DNA of 64,000 bases from CAZNOG01 sp964574635 (GTDB lineage: Bacteria > Bacteroidota > Bacteroidia > Flavobacteriales_D > Cryomorphaceae), in NCBI GenBank assembly GCA_964574635.1, contig CAZNOG010000003.1, positions 62,001 through 126,000 on the forward strand, given 5' to 3'. How positions within the stretch are numbered: the first letter of the stretch is position 1; every line of letters begins with the position of its first letter. The translations under genes were made by a program, and so were the position numbers. This document shows, one piece after another, positions 34,437-43,703 of this stretch. The notes beneath the pieces are model-generated. The model made no database searches. It saw nothing but the letters and a program-made list of their open reading frames with translations, and was not told the DNA's origin.

Positions 34437-34457
34437 ATCGCGGTTTTTTATCGCACT

Positions 34458-36017
34458 TTAGTCCTCTTCGGGCAACAGCGACCCTTCCATATCCGAAACC
34501 GCCCAAGCGGTGTGGAACACCAATTTACCCACGTGGACGATGGTGTCGAATTCCACCTTATCTATGGTATCGGTAGGCTTGTGGTAATCGGGGTGTAGCC
34601 CTCTGAAGTAAAATATACTCGGAATGCCGTACCGCGCGAAATTGTAGTGGTCTGATCGATAGTACAACCTCTGTGGATCACCGGGATCGTTGTATTTGTA
34701 ATCCAACTTCAATTGCGTGTACCGATCGTTGACTTCTTCGCTGATGTCGTGCAGTCTTTGTGAAATTCGATCGGCGCCGATCAAATAGATGTACGGCGTA
34801 TCGTCCTGTTTGTCCATGTAGATCTCGTCGGTGCGGCCGATCATATCGATGTTCAGGTCAGTGACCGTATTTTCCAGCGGAACGATGGGATTGTCTGTAT
34901 AAAATTCCGAGCCCAGCAATCCGATTTCCTCCGCGGTAAAAAACAGGAACACCACCGATCGATCGGGTTGCTTGCCCTCTTTTTTGGCTTCGGCGAATAC
35001 CCGGGCCAATTCCAAAACCATGGCCGTTCCGCTGCCGTTATCGTCGGCACCGTAATTGATTTTTCCGTCTATCACCCCGATATGGTCGTAGTGCGCGGTA
35101 ATGAACACGTACTCGTCAGGGATAGTACTTCCTTCAATGTACCCGACGACGTTTTCCGTTATCACCGTTCCACGATCGGCCGAAAACTCGAATTCAACGG
35201 GAATTTCAGCGCGAAGTTCGAAGCGGTCTTCACCCTTCTTCATCGCTTCTTCGGCAGCTGCAATGTCTTTTTCGGAAAAGATGGTTTTCAGGGCTTCTTG
35301 GGAGATGTAGAAATGGGTGAACACGTCGTCGAAAGGACGTTCGAGATAGAGACGATCCCCTCGAAAAAACCGCCGATAGCGGGGAATGTTGGAAGAGTAC
35401 CCGTGTCGGACCACAAGTACGGCTTCCAAGCCTTTTTCCCTCGCCAAACGAAGCTTTCGTTGGAGTTCTATCCCGGAGGGGTACGTCTCGCCGTTGGCGA
35501 GGTATTTTCCTCCGACATTTGGTTCGCCGTCGTATATCACGCCGATCTTCCCGGTATAATCTTCGTCGCCGTAATTGTCGTATAGATCGGTCGATATGCC
35601 GTAACCCAAAAAGACGACTTCATCGGCATGGATGGTGGTGTCATTTAGAGTGGACGTGGTAAAAAAGTCGTCGATGACTTTCCATTCCTTGCCTCCCACT
35701 GTGGCATTGACCTGTTTGAAATCGAAAGCATGGAGGGCGAATGGTTGGAAATACCCGGAATGGCCGGGCAGCTCCTCCACCCCGAAGGATTTCAGTTTGG
35801 ATTCGAGGAAGCGCGCGGCTTTTTTCTGGCCCGGTTTTCCCGTAGCGCGGCCTTCCAGGCTATCGGCGGCGAGCACCGACAGGTAAGCGCGCACGGAGTC
35901 TTCGGAAATCAAGTCGGCATAGCGTTGTGCAACGGAAGGTTGGTCCGTTCCGTCTTGAGCGAATATACCTGCGGAAATGACCAGTACGGAAACGCAGGCG
36001 AAGAATCTTTTCAGCAT
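34458..36017 (-). CDS. secreted M28 family metallopeptidase
   Basis: This 519-residue protein has a signal peptide (MLKRFFACVSVLVISAGIFA). A PA-domain insertion spans about 140-265 and the M28 zinc aminopeptidase core about 300-510. The two-zinc ligands are visible: His and Asp in TAHYDHIG...GADDNGSGTA, Glu-Glu in FFTAEEIGLLG, Asp in NIDMIGRTDE and the last His in YRSDHYNFARYGIPS. It should remove N-terminal residues from peptides outside the cytoplasm. Its first 7 bp overlap the end of rpiB, so the two are cotranscribed, an odd functional pairing. Confidence 0.9.
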   Translation of the reverse strand: MLKRFFACVSVLVISAGIFAQDGTDQPSVAQRYADLISEDSVRAYLSVLAADSLEGRATGKPGQKKAARFLESKLKSFGVEELPGHSGYFQPFALHAFDFKQVNATVGGKEWKVIDDFFTTSTLNDTTIHADEVVFLGYGISTDLYDNYGDEDYTGKIGVIYDGEPNVGGKYLANGETYPSGIELQRKLRLAREKGLEAVLVVRHGYSSNIPRYRRFFRGDRLYLERPFDDVFTHFYISQEALKTIFSEKDIAAAEEAMKKGEDRFELRAEIPVEFEFSADRGTVITENVVGYIEGSTIPDEYVFITAHYDHIGVIDGKINYGADDNGSGTAMVLELARVFAEAKKEGKQPDRSVVFLFFTAEEIGLLGSEFYTDNPIVPLENTVTDLNIDMIGRTDEIYMDKQDDTPYIYLIGADRISQRLHDISEEVNDRYTQLKLDYKYNDPGDPQRLYYRSDHYNFARYGIPSIFYFRGLHPDYHKPTDTIDKVEFDTIVHVGKLVFHTAWAVSDMEGSLLPEED

Positions 36018-36448
36018 TCTGAGTAAGGGATTTTATGGATTCGTCTCTCGTGTCTGCCTCCTTCGAAGGAAGTATTCAAAAAGGCGTCCACCATGGCTTT
36101 GGCTTCGTCTTGGGAAATGAACCTGGACGGCAGTGCCAACACATTTGCATTGTTGTGTTGGCGCGCCAATTCGGCGATTTCCACCTTCCAGCACAATGCG
36201 CAGCGTATTCCGGCGTGTTTGTTTGCGGACATCGCGACGCCGTTTCCGCTTCCGCAGATCACGATGCCCAAATCCGCTTGGTTTTTCACCACCGCGTCGG
36301 CCACGGCGTGGGAAAAATCCGGATAGTCCACACTGTCGAGGCTGTGGGTTCCCATGTCCTGAACTTCATGCGCGCTTTTTTCCAGCTCGCTTTTCAAGAA
36401 TTCCTTGAGCTCAAATCCCGCGTGATCCGCTCCAATCGCAATTTTCAT
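36011..36448 (-). CDS. rpiB: ribose-5-phosphate isomerase B
   Basis: This 145-residue enzyme interconverts ribose 5-phosphate and ribulose 5-phosphate in the pentose phosphate pathway. The family pattern is complete: IGADHAGFELKE (about 5-16), DYPDFSHAVADAV, the catalytic Cys65 in GIVICGSGNG, MSANKHAGIRCALC and the C-terminal GGRHERRIHKI. The start at 36448 is fixed by both the conserved MKIAIGADHAG head and the -7 box just upstream; a longer frame to 36514 would pre-date the promoter. It overlaps the M28 peptidase gene by 7 bp. Confidence 0.95.
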   Translation of the reverse strand: MKIAIGADHAGFELKEFLKSELEKSAHEVQDMGTHSLDSVDYPDFSHAVADAVVKNQADLGIVICGSGNGVAMSANKHAGIRCALCWKVEIAELARQHNNANVLALPSRFISQDEAKAMVDAFLNTSFEGGRHERRIHKIPYSEC

Positions 36449-36465
36449 GGTTGAAATATTTGATA

Positions 36466-36473
36466 CAAAGATA
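36466..36473 (-). promoter_or_regulatory. -7 promoter element of rpiB-M28 peptidase operon
   Basis: Minus strand TATCTTTG, 18 bp before the rpiB ATG. Confidence 0.65.
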
Positions 36474-36583
36474 GGTTTTTGAGGGTGTAGCATTTGTACG
36501 GACAAAACCGGCATTCATCCAATTAACATCGACACGGAACGCCTCCGAGGGTGTTCAGAAAAATCTCGAATTTCCCGAATGAC

Positions 36584-37693
36584 TTACTCTTCCGGATTTT
36601 CTTCCGTTTCGTTCTTGGGTTTGTCTTTCGCCTTGGTTTTATCAGGGGTGTCTTCGAGCATTCGGTATTTGGCTTGCTTCATGTGCCACCTTTCCCGCGC
36701 GTACTGTTGCATGTCGGTTACGGTGTCTTTTTCGTCTATAATTTCAAATCCGAGCAAGGTTTCCAGAACGTCTTCCATGGTGACGATCCCTTCCATGCCT
36801 CCGAATTCATCCACGATCCAAGCGATGTGCTCCTTTTTATCGAGGAGGATTTCCCAGAGCTGCAAGACCGCTTTGCTTTCGTGAACCACCACGATGTCGC
36901 GTTTGATGTCTTTCAACGTCACTCCTTCTTCGTTTTCGGCCAATTTTTCGAACACATCTTGACGGATGACGTAGCCGGAAATGTTCTCGGGATTTTCCGA
37001 ATAAACGGGGATGCGCGAGTACCTCAAAAAGTCTTTGTTTTTCAGAAAATCCTCCGCTGTCATGGCTTCGTCGGCCATGGCCACGACCACACGGGGCGTC
37101 ATGATTTCGCTTACCTTGACGTGGCGCAATTTGATGAGGTTTTGGATGATCTTGTTTTCCTTGTCGCCGAAAATCCCTTCCTCGGCGCCGATATTGGCCA
37201 AAGCTGATATTTCCTCCCGGCTGGTGGTCTGCTCCGCGCTGTTTTTGGAAATCATGCGGGTAAGAAAAGCCGACAAGTACACGAAGGGATAAACCGCCAC
37301 GATCATGAACCGCATAACAGGAGCGGCGAACAAGGACAATTCACGCCAATACCGCGCGCCCATCGTTTTGGGAATAATTTCGGTCACTACCAAAATCAAA
37401 ATGGTCAGAACCGCCGAGACCAACCCGAAATATTCGTCGCCCCAGATCTTGACCGCTTGCGCACCCACGCCGGCCGCACCAACCGTATGCGCCACGGTAT
37501 TGAAAGTGAGAATGGCCGATATCGGTCGGTCTATATTATTCTTTAGTTCGATGAAATGACCCGCCGCTTTGCTACCTTTTTCCTGTTGTACGTTCAAATA
37601 AGCCACCGGCGTGGAAAGCAATACGGCTTCCAAGATGGAGCAAATGAAGGAAACAAAGAGCGCGAGAAATAAATAAGTGAATAATAATGCCAT
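36584..37693 (-). CDS. CNNM/HlyC-type membrane protein with CBS pair, lacking CorC domain
   Basis: This 369-residue protein has an N-terminal CNNM (DUF21) domain with about four membrane segments (LLFTYLFLALFVSFICSILEAVLL through VYPFVYLSAFLTRM) and a cytoplasmic pair of CBS domains (about 200-325: VSEIMTPRVVVAMAD..., GYVIRQDVFEKL..., IAWIVDEFGGMEGIVTMEDVLETL). The C-terminal CorC_HlyC transporter-associated domain is absent; the protein ends in a charged tail rich in Lys, Glu and Asp. Relatives are linked to Mg2+ or Co2+ efflux. ATG 37693 was preferred to the TTG at 37705. It is followed on the same strand by rpiB after 136 bp. Confidence 0.85.
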   Translation of the reverse strand: MALLFTYLFLALFVSFICSILEAVLLSTPVAYLNVQQEKGSKAAGHFIELKNNIDRPISAILTFNTVAHTVGAAGVGAQAVKIWGDEYFGLVSAVLTILILVVTEIIPKTMGARYWRELSLFAAPVMRFMIVAVYPFVYLSAFLTRMISKNSAEQTTSREEISALANIGAEEGIFGDKENKIIQNLIKLRHVKVSEIMTPRVVVAMADEAMTAEDFLKNKDFLRYSRIPVYSENPENISGYVIRQDVFEKLAENEEGVTLKDIKRDIVVVHESKAVLQLWEILLDKKEHIAWIVDEFGGMEGIVTMEDVLETLLGFEIIDEKDTVTDMQQYARERWHMKQAKYRMLEDTPDKTKAKDKPKNETEENPEE

Positions 37694-37769
37694 ATGGTTA
37701 TGCAATCGCTTCGGTCAAAACTAAACAATCATCGCATTCGGAGTGGTGAAGATTTGCAAAACGATCCAA

Positions 37770-39257
37770 TCAAACGCCAAGTCTCTTGTATGTCTCGGCC
37801 AGTGCAGCGTAATCATCGGTAATTACCAACAACACGTCGTCTACGTGCAACTCCGTCCGTCCGTAGGGCACGAAATACTTTCCTTCCCTTTTGATCATAA
37901 CTACGATGGTCTTGTCGGAAAAACCCAAGTCGATCAGGTTGTTGCCGTTCGTCAACGCTTCCTCCGTTATTTTGATCTCGGAAGTTACCGACTTTATCTC
38001 GTCGGAAAATTCTATGTCGAAGTCTTTCAGCTCGTGAGATTCCTTGGGTTTGTCGGCGAGGCCGAGCCATTGTGCCATTTTGGAAAGCGTGGTTCCCTGA
38101 ACTACGAGCGAAACCAACGTGCAGAAAAACACGAAATTGAATATGGTCCTGGCGTGGGGAATATCCGACGCCAAAACGGTGATGGCGAAGATGATGGGAA
38201 CGGCACCGCGCAGGCCCACCCAGGAAACGAACAATTTATCCGGCAGCCCCATTTTGCGGAAAGGGAGCAAACAAAGAAAAACCGTGATAGGTCGGGTAAA
38301 AAATATCATGGCGAAACTGATGATCAACCCCGGAACGACGATGGGTATGAGCTCTGTCGGGTTGATCAACAATCCCAGGGTCAAGAACATGAGCAACTGA
38401 CTCATCCAAGCCATTCCGTCGAAGAAATTCAGCGCCGAGCGCTTGTGAACGAAACGGGAATTCCCGATGACCAAACCGCCGATATACACCGCCAAGTACC
38501 CGTTTCCTTTAATGAAATAGGTCACGGAGAAAATGAAAATGCAGAAAGTGAATACCAAAATGGGATACAGGGACTTGTTGGAAATATTCAAGTTGTTGAT
38601 GGCGAAAACGGCCGACTTTCCCAACAAAAACCCTGCGACTCCCCCGATGATCAACTGCATGACCACCGTGGTGCCGGCGCTGAGGTAATCCGGTTCGGCA
38701 CCGTCGGAAATCAACCCGATCAAGGTAATGGTCAGTACGTAGGCCATGGGGTCGTTACTACCACTTTCCAGCTCCAGCATCGGGCGCATGTTGTTCTTCA
38801 AATTCAACCCCCGGGAGCGGAGGATGGAGAACACCGAAGCGGAATCGGTAGAAGACATGGTGGAGGCCAACAACAAGGCGGTGAGAAAACCGATACCCGC
38901 CGATTCCATGGTCCATCCCAGAATGTACCAGATGGCCACACCGGTGAGCAAGGCCGTCATCAACACGCCGACGGTGGCGAGGATCACACCTTGTTTGACT
39001 ATGGGACGAATGTCTTCCAACTTCGTATCCATCCCACCGGAAAACAGAATGATGCAGAGTGCGATGGTTCCGATGGTATGGGCGGCCTGAATGTTGTCGA
39101 ATTCGATGCCCACACCGTCGCGACCGAAAACCATCCCCACCGCCAAAAACAAGAGCAGAGCGGGTACACCGAACTTGTACCCCGCCTTTCCCGCCAAAAT
39201 ACTGATGAAAAACAGTATCGATATGACGAGGAGTACGAGTTCGGTTGAGATATCCAT
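37770..39257 (-). CDS. potassium/proton antiporter (CPA1 family, with TrkA_C domain)
   Basis: This 495-residue transporter has 12 or 13 membrane segments over 1-390 with the Na+/H+ exchanger core (FGVPALLLFLAVGMVFGRDG, STMSSTDSASVFSIL, LELESGSNDPMAYVLTI with the ion-binding Asp). A cytoplasmic tail has a TrkA_C/RCK-type domain (VTSEIKITEEALTNGNNLIDLGFSDKTIVVMIKREGKYFVPYGRTE). This is the NhaP2/CvrA layout, exporting K+ for H+ in pH and osmotic control. A -7 box lies at 39372-39379, leaving a leader of about 110 nt. The CNNM gene follows 76 bp downstream on the same strand. Confidence 0.9.
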   Translation of the reverse strand: MDISTELVLLVISILFFISILAGKAGYKFGVPALLLFLAVGMVFGRDGVGIEFDNIQAAHTIGTIALCIILFSGGMDTKLEDIRPIVKQGVILATVGVLMTALLTGVAIWYILGWTMESAGIGFLTALLLASTMSSTDSASVFSILRSRGLNLKNNMRPMLELESGSNDPMAYVLTITLIGLISDGAEPDYLSAGTTVVMQLIIGGVAGFLLGKSAVFAINNLNISNKSLYPILVFTFCIFIFSVTYFIKGNGYLAVYIGGLVIGNSRFVHKRSALNFFDGMAWMSQLLMFLTLGLLINPTELIPIVVPGLIISFAMIFFTRPITVFLCLLPFRKMGLPDKLFVSWVGLRGAVPIIFAITVLASDIPHARTIFNFVFFCTLVSLVVQGTTLSKMAQWLGLADKPKESHELKDFDIEFSDEIKSVTSEIKITEEALTNGNNLIDLGFSDKTIVVMIKREGKYFVPYGRTELHVDDVLLVITDDYAALAETYKRLGV

Positions 39258-39371
39258 TATGGTTTACTTTGGCCGCTACGATTACCACCTCCTACGTAAA
39301 CACCTTCTTATCACGAGACAAGAGGGTTCATTCGGATCGATACGCAATTCGTGCATAGAAACGGAATACGG

Positions 39372-39379
39372 CAAAGTTA
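39372..39379 (-). promoter_or_regulatory. -7 promoter element of the antiporter gene
   Basis: Minus strand TAACTTTG matches TAnnTTTG, about 115 bp before the ATG. Confidence 0.5.
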
Positions 39380-39493
39380 ACGTTTAAACAGGTTTTTCCG
39401 GATGAGTATCCAACCCGCATCTTTGTCGAAACAAATGGAGTCCGACCTTGTTTTTAAAGCCCGGCTTCCATCCCCGGAACTTGTACATGATTC

Positions 39494-39525
39494 GTGCTCT
39501 TCCACCCACAAAAACCCAAAAATCC
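39494..39525 (-). repeat. dispersed short intergenic repeat, copy 3
   Basis: Minus strand GGATTTTTGGGTTTTTGTGG then GTGG and AAGAGC. The right flank (GTGG-A/G-AGAGC) is shared with copy 6. Confidence 0.65.
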
Positions 39526-40006
39526 AAATCCTTACGCATCGTCCATACGAAGGTGGAAAACCGCGCGTTGAAACTTCTCAAGGTTGCGGACAGCCATTGG
39601 TAACCCGCCGGGGCTCGGTTGTCTTTAACAGGAAGGAATGCGACCTGCAGGGCCCGACGCGGATATCAACAATGGCGAAAATCGGTTTTTGAACCAATTC
39701 AAAAACAGAAAGTTAAAAATTTAGTTGTGCAGAGCCTCCATTCACAATCCGTGAAAAATAAGTGCATAACCGGCAATAACTTTATTTGGTTATCCCGGAA
39801 AAATTTTCAATATGTACCTTTTTCCATGTCCTCCAAAAAATCGCAGCCAAAACTTATGCCCGGAAAATCGCCGGTCATTCACAATGAAAATCGGAGTGTT
39901 TGATGCGGTCTTATCCACCTCGGAAATGCTCCGATAAATTGTTGATAATAATTAATGAATTGAATCACAAAATGTTAAAACGGAATAAGTTGTTGAAGGA
40001 TGTTAC

Positions 40007-40014
40007 TAACTTTG
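40007..40014 (+). promoter_or_regulatory. -7 promoter element of the MORN-repeat gene
   Basis: TAACTTTG, 28 bp before ATG 40042. It covers the earlier in-frame start at 40000, which is therefore unlikely. Confidence 0.55.
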
Positions 40015-40041
40015 AATAAGTCAATATTGCAAATCGGAAGG

Positions 40042-41637
40042 ATGAAAGATATTCACGGTTTCAACAGCGCTAATACAACATTGTTCTTTAAAGTTAAAAA
40101 CATATTATTATTTGGCTTGAAGGGGTTGGGAGCACTGTTGTTGTTTCTGCCGATATTTGCCTCGGCTCAGGGGGAAAACGGCGAAATGACGGTCTTTCGG
40201 TACGAGAATGGGGTGGTCTCGAGCGAAGGACGGATGGTGAACGGTGCGCCGGAAGGGTATTGGAAAACGTATTATCCGTCCGGGCAGATCAAGTCGGAAG
40301 GCAACAGGGTGAATCACCAACTGGATTCGCTCTGGGTATTCTACGCCGAAGATGGGCTCATCACTTCCACCATCGAATACCAAGGAGGCAAAAGACAGGG
40401 GATCACCACCACCTACCAAGACGGTGTGGTATACAGCGAAGCGCGGTACGAGAACGACGTAAAGCAGGGATTTACGACCTACTATTATCCCACCGGTGAA
40501 AAGAACCGGGAAGTGCCATTCGTGGACGGAAAAGAGGAGGGGTACGGCACGGAATACGCCCGAGACGGGCGGATCATCACCCTGCTCACATACCGCGACG
40601 GCAATTTGCGATTTGCCGAAAAAGTGAATCGATACGACGACCAAGGCCGCAAGCGGGGACCGTGGATAGAATACCATTCCAACGGCGAGAAAGCCATGGA
40701 GGGAACGTACATGGCCGGGGAAAAACACGGCATTTTCAAGACGTACGACCGCACCGGAAAACTGCTCACCTTGGTGAAATACGACAACGGCGAACCCGTT
40801 GTGGATTCGGAACAAGCCGTGGTACTGGACTTGAGAAATACGTATTACCCCGACGGCAAAGTGCGATCGACAGGGGGCTACGTGGACGGCAAAAAAGAAG
40901 GAACCCACAGATTTTACGACGAGGAAGGACGCATCGAAGGTGGTGCGGTGTACCATATGGGCGAAAAAGTGGGCGAGGGGATCGTGGACGAGCAGGGGAA
41001 TTTTCAAGGCGCTTGGAAGCTGTATTTCGACACCGGCGAGCTGAAGGCCGAGGGCGAATATGAAGACAACAAGCGCACGGGCGATTGGGTGTTTTACTAC
41101 CGAAACGGCACGGTGGAGCACCGCGGAAAGTACTTCGAAGGTTTGCCCCAGGGCAAGTGGTTGTGGTATTTCGAAAACGGAAATCTCCGCCGCGATGAAT
41201 TTTATCGACGGGGAAAAGAAGACGGTTCGGTGGTGGAATACGACGTCGACGGCCGAGTGGTGGCCAAAGGCGATTTCGTGTCGGGCTACAAAGAAGGGGA
41301 GTGGTACTACCACGTGGGTGATCACGTGGAAAAAGGCGCTTACCGCGACGGGGAGCGAACCGGGGAGTGGATTTACGAGTACCCCGACGGACAAGTGAGC
41401 TTTCGGGGCGAATACGTGGCGGGCATGCCCGTGGGTCGCCACCGGTGGTACCACCCCAACGGGCAAGTCATGAAAGAAGGCAATTATTCCAGCGGCATCC
41501 GCACCGGGTCGTGGAAAAAATACGACGAAAACGGCATCCGCACCCTCACCGTAACCTACCGAAACGGAAGGGAATACAAAATAAACGGTCGAAAAATCAC
41601 GTTGCCGTCCGAACAGGTGATGGCGGAGGAAATGTAA
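40042..41637 (+). CDS. secreted MORN-repeat (YwqK-like) protein
   Basis: This 531-residue protein has a membrane-targeting N-terminus (ILLFGLKGLGALLLFLPIFASAQ, a probable signal peptide ending near 43). The rest is a chain of MORN_2-type repeats about 22-24 residues apart, with the pattern G-x-W-x-x-Y-x-x-(S/N)-G-x-x-x-x-x-G-x-Y. Examples are EGYWKTYYPSGQIKSEG, RTGDWVFYYRNGTVEHRGKY and TGEWIYEYPDGQVSFRGEY. Such repeats are often annotated as antitoxins (YwqK) by similarity, but nothing here suggests a toxin-antitoxin pair. The regular beta-ribbon likely forms a rigid binding surface. Function is unknown; the gene stands alone. Confidence 0.8.
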   Translation: MKDIHGFNSANTTLFFKVKNILLFGLKGLGALLLFLPIFASAQGENGEMTVFRYENGVVSSEGRMVNGAPEGYWKTYYPSGQIKSEGNRVNHQLDSLWVFYAEDGLITSTIEYQGGKRQGITTTYQDGVVYSEARYENDVKQGFTTYYYPTGEKNREVPFVDGKEEGYGTEYARDGRIITLLTYRDGNLRFAEKVNRYDDQGRKRGPWIEYHSNGEKAMEGTYMAGEKHGIFKTYDRTGKLLTLVKYDNGEPVVDSEQAVVLDLRNTYYPDGKVRSTGGYVDGKKEGTHRFYDEEGRIEGGAVYHMGEKVGEGIVDEQGNFQGAWKLYFDTGELKAEGEYEDNKRTGDWVFYYRNGTVEHRGKYFEGLPQGKWLWYFENGNLRRDEFYRRGKEDGSVVEYDVDGRVVAKGDFVSGYKEGEWYYHVGDHVEKGAYRDGERTGEWIYEYPDGQVSFRGEYVAGMPVGRHRWYHPNGQVMKEGNYSSGIRTGSWKKYDENGIRTLTVTYRNGREYKINGRKITLPSEQVMAEEM

Positions 41638-41653
41638 AGTCGAAGGAAGGAGG

Positions 41654-41680
41654 TGGATTTGGGTTTTTATGGGTGTGACT
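41654..41680 (+). repeat. dispersed short intergenic repeat, copy 4
   Basis: GGATTTGGGTTTTTATGGGT then GTGACT; one core mismatch. It lies 17 bp after the MORN-repeat gene. Confidence 0.6.
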
Positions 41681-41858
41681 GTTTTCTCACGTCGATTTTT
41701 GGATCGATACATCCCCTCGATAGAGAAGAAATTTCGAAGCAATTAGGAATTTATCCGTCTGATGCGTTAATTCGTCGAATTGAGAAGCGCGTTTATGCGT
41801 TTTCGACGTCTCGAAAAATAGAGTCCGTGTAAGACGAAGAATTTGAGAATGACATAAT

Positions 41859-43703
41859 TTGGAAAAGGATAAAAAAATCTCGTCGGATCAGTCCTCGAAA
41901 ATTCGGGCCATCTTCGAAAGTGGTTTCGTGATGTTTTGGACCGTCAATCGCAACATTGCCTTGACGTCTTTCAACTCCAAATACGCCGATGCCATCCGGT
42001 CACAATACGGCGTGGAAGCCGAAATCAACCGCGACCCGTCCAAACCCAAGAAACGGTTCGCCACCGACGCCTACCACGATTTCTGGAACAAAAAATACCA
42101 AGAGGTCTTCCGCTTCGCCAAAAGCTTGAATTTCCAAACCAAAACCGTCGACCTCAAAGGGCGCATTTACTACCGGGAAGTCCATCTAAACCCCATCATA
42201 TCGGAAACCACCGGCGAAGTGGTGGAAGTGGCCGGCATGGCCATCGACATCACCGAAAAGAAGGAAGCCGGCAGGGTATTGAGCGAACAGTCGAGGAAAA
42301 TCACCACGATTTTCAATTCGACCAACCACATGATCTGGTCCATCGGTACCGACAACAAACTCACCTTTTTCAACGAAATCTTCGCGCAGAAAATGTTGAG
42401 CAGGCACGGCCACCGCGTACAGCTGGGCGCGGATTTTATGGAGCTCACCGACGGGCGAGTCGTGGAAAACCAAGAAAAGTGGAAGGAGATCATCCGCGAC
42501 GTATTCAACGGTCAGAAAATCCAGTTCGAGCAGGAAATGATCGATTTGCGCGGAAACAAGCATCTGGAGGAAATTTCATTGAGTCCCATTTTCAACGACC
42601 GCGGACAGGTGATGGAAATTACCGGTTTGTCTCAATCGGTGAGTTTCAAAAAGGCCGCAGAGAAGAAATTGCGTGAGCAGGCCGCCAAGATCCACGCCAT
42701 TTTCGACAGTACGGCCATGCTGATTTGGACCATCGATAAAGATTACCGCATCTTGGCGTACAACCGCGTGTTCGGCGACAAGCACTTGCAGTTTTTGGGA
42801 CACGAAGTGAGCATCGGGAGCAATTTCGTTTCCATTCTGAAAGACAGCCTTTCCAAAGAGGGAATAAAGGATTTGAAGCAATACATCCACGCCGCTTTCA
42901 AAGGCAAAAGGCAGCAGTTCGAAGGAAAATTCACCAGCAAAGACGGCCGGATGCGGTGGTTGGAAACCTATTTCGGTCCGGTGTATTCCGAAGACGGCGA
43001 CATCCGCGAAGTATCGTGCATTTCTCACGAAATCACCGATAAGAAGATCATCGAAAAGCAGATGCGCGACAACATCCGCGAAAAAGAAATCCTGCTGCAG
43101 GAGGTGCATCACCGCGTGAAGAACAACCTCCAAGTCATCAGCAGCATCCTCAACCTTCAAACTTCATTCGTCAAAGACAAAGAATCTCTCGACATCCTCC
43201 GCGAGAGCCAGAATCGGATCAAATCCATGAGTTTCATCCACGAATCCCTGTACCAGACCAAGGATTTCTCGGGAATCGAATTCAGCGATTACATCCTGTC
43301 TTTGTCGCAGAACCTTATTCATACTTACTCCCTTAATAAAACAAAAATTATACTCAAATCCGATCTGAGGGAGACGAAATTGACGCTCGACCAGGCCATC
43401 CCCTGCGGACTCATCGTCAATGAAATCGTTTCCAACGCATTGAAGTACGCATTTCCGGATCGCGACACGGGTACGCTCTTCTTGGGCATTAGGGATGAGG
43501 GAGGTAGGATATTCATGGAAATTTCCGACGACGGCATCGGCATGCCCGAGGGCATCGACCCGGAAGACGCCGATACGCTGGGAATTCAGTTGATATATAC
43601 CCTGATCGAACAACTCGATGCCACCATAGAGTTGAAGGTAGAGGAGGGCACAAAATATTTGATTACTTTTGATAAACAACCCGAACAAACACCAAACGCA
43701 TGA
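41859..43703 (+). CDS. cytosolic three-PAS sensor histidine kinase (HisKA_2 type)
   Basis: This 614-residue kinase has no membrane helix or signal peptide. Three PAS modules follow one another (about 15-134, 147-265, 278-398), each ending in a PAC-like motif (VAGMAIDITEKKEA, ITGLSQSVSFKKA, VSCISHEITDKKI). The HisKA_2 dimerisation domain has the phospho-acceptor His417 in EVHHRVKNNLQ, and a GHKL ATPase domain follows (VNEIVSNALKYAFP, ISDDGIGMPEG). HisKA_2 kinases in this phylum pair with LytTR regulators, and one follows immediately (ATGA overlap). The start is a TTG at 41859; an in-frame ATG at 41931 would cut the first PAS. The ligand is unknown. Confidence 0.88.
   Translation: MEKDKKISSDQSSKIRAIFESGFVMFWTVNRNIALTSFNSKYADAIRSQYGVEAEINRDPSKPKKRFATDAYHDFWNKKYQEVFRFAKSLNFQTKTVDLKGRIYYREVHLNPIISETTGEVVEVAGMAIDITEKKEAGRVLSEQSRKITTIFNSTNHMIWSIGTDNKLTFFNEIFAQKMLSRHGHRVQLGADFMELTDGRVVENQEKWKEIIRDVFNGQKIQFEQEMIDLRGNKHLEEISLSPIFNDRGQVMEITGLSQSVSFKKAAEKKLREQAAKIHAIFDSTAMLIWTIDKDYRILAYNRVFGDKHLQFLGHEVSIGSNFVSILKDSLSKEGIKDLKQYIHAAFKGKRQQFEGKFTSKDGRMRWLETYFGPVYSEDGDIREVSCISHEITDKKIIEKQMRDNIREKEILLQEVHHRVKNNLQVISSILNLQTSFVKDKESLDILRESQNRIKSMSFIHESLYQTKDFSGIEFSDYILSLSQNLIHTYSLNKTKIILKSDLRETKLTLDQAIPCGLIVNEIVSNALKYAFPDRDTGTLFLGIRDEGGRIFMEISDDGIGMPEGIDPEDADTLGIQLIYTLIEQLDATIELKVEEGTKYLITFDKQPEQTPNA

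Larger units (their letters stand above)
39388..40041. other. gene-free region of about 650 bp
   Basis: No ORF here has a recognisable product. It contains one copy of the dispersed repeat (39494-39525), a mixed-composition middle and an AT-rich right third (about 39700-40000) ending in a -7 box at 40007-40014. TTATCCACC at about 39905 is one base from a DnaA box, but stands alone. Confidence 0.6.

Noticed and set aside
39905..39913. DnaA box and AT-rich replication origin in the 39.4-40.0 kb gap
   Set aside because: Only one near-match (TTATCCACC) and no cluster; not enough to call an origin.
40042..41637. YwqK-type antitoxin of a toxin-antitoxin pair
   Set aside because: The annotation arises from MORN similarity; there is a signal peptide and no adjacent toxin.
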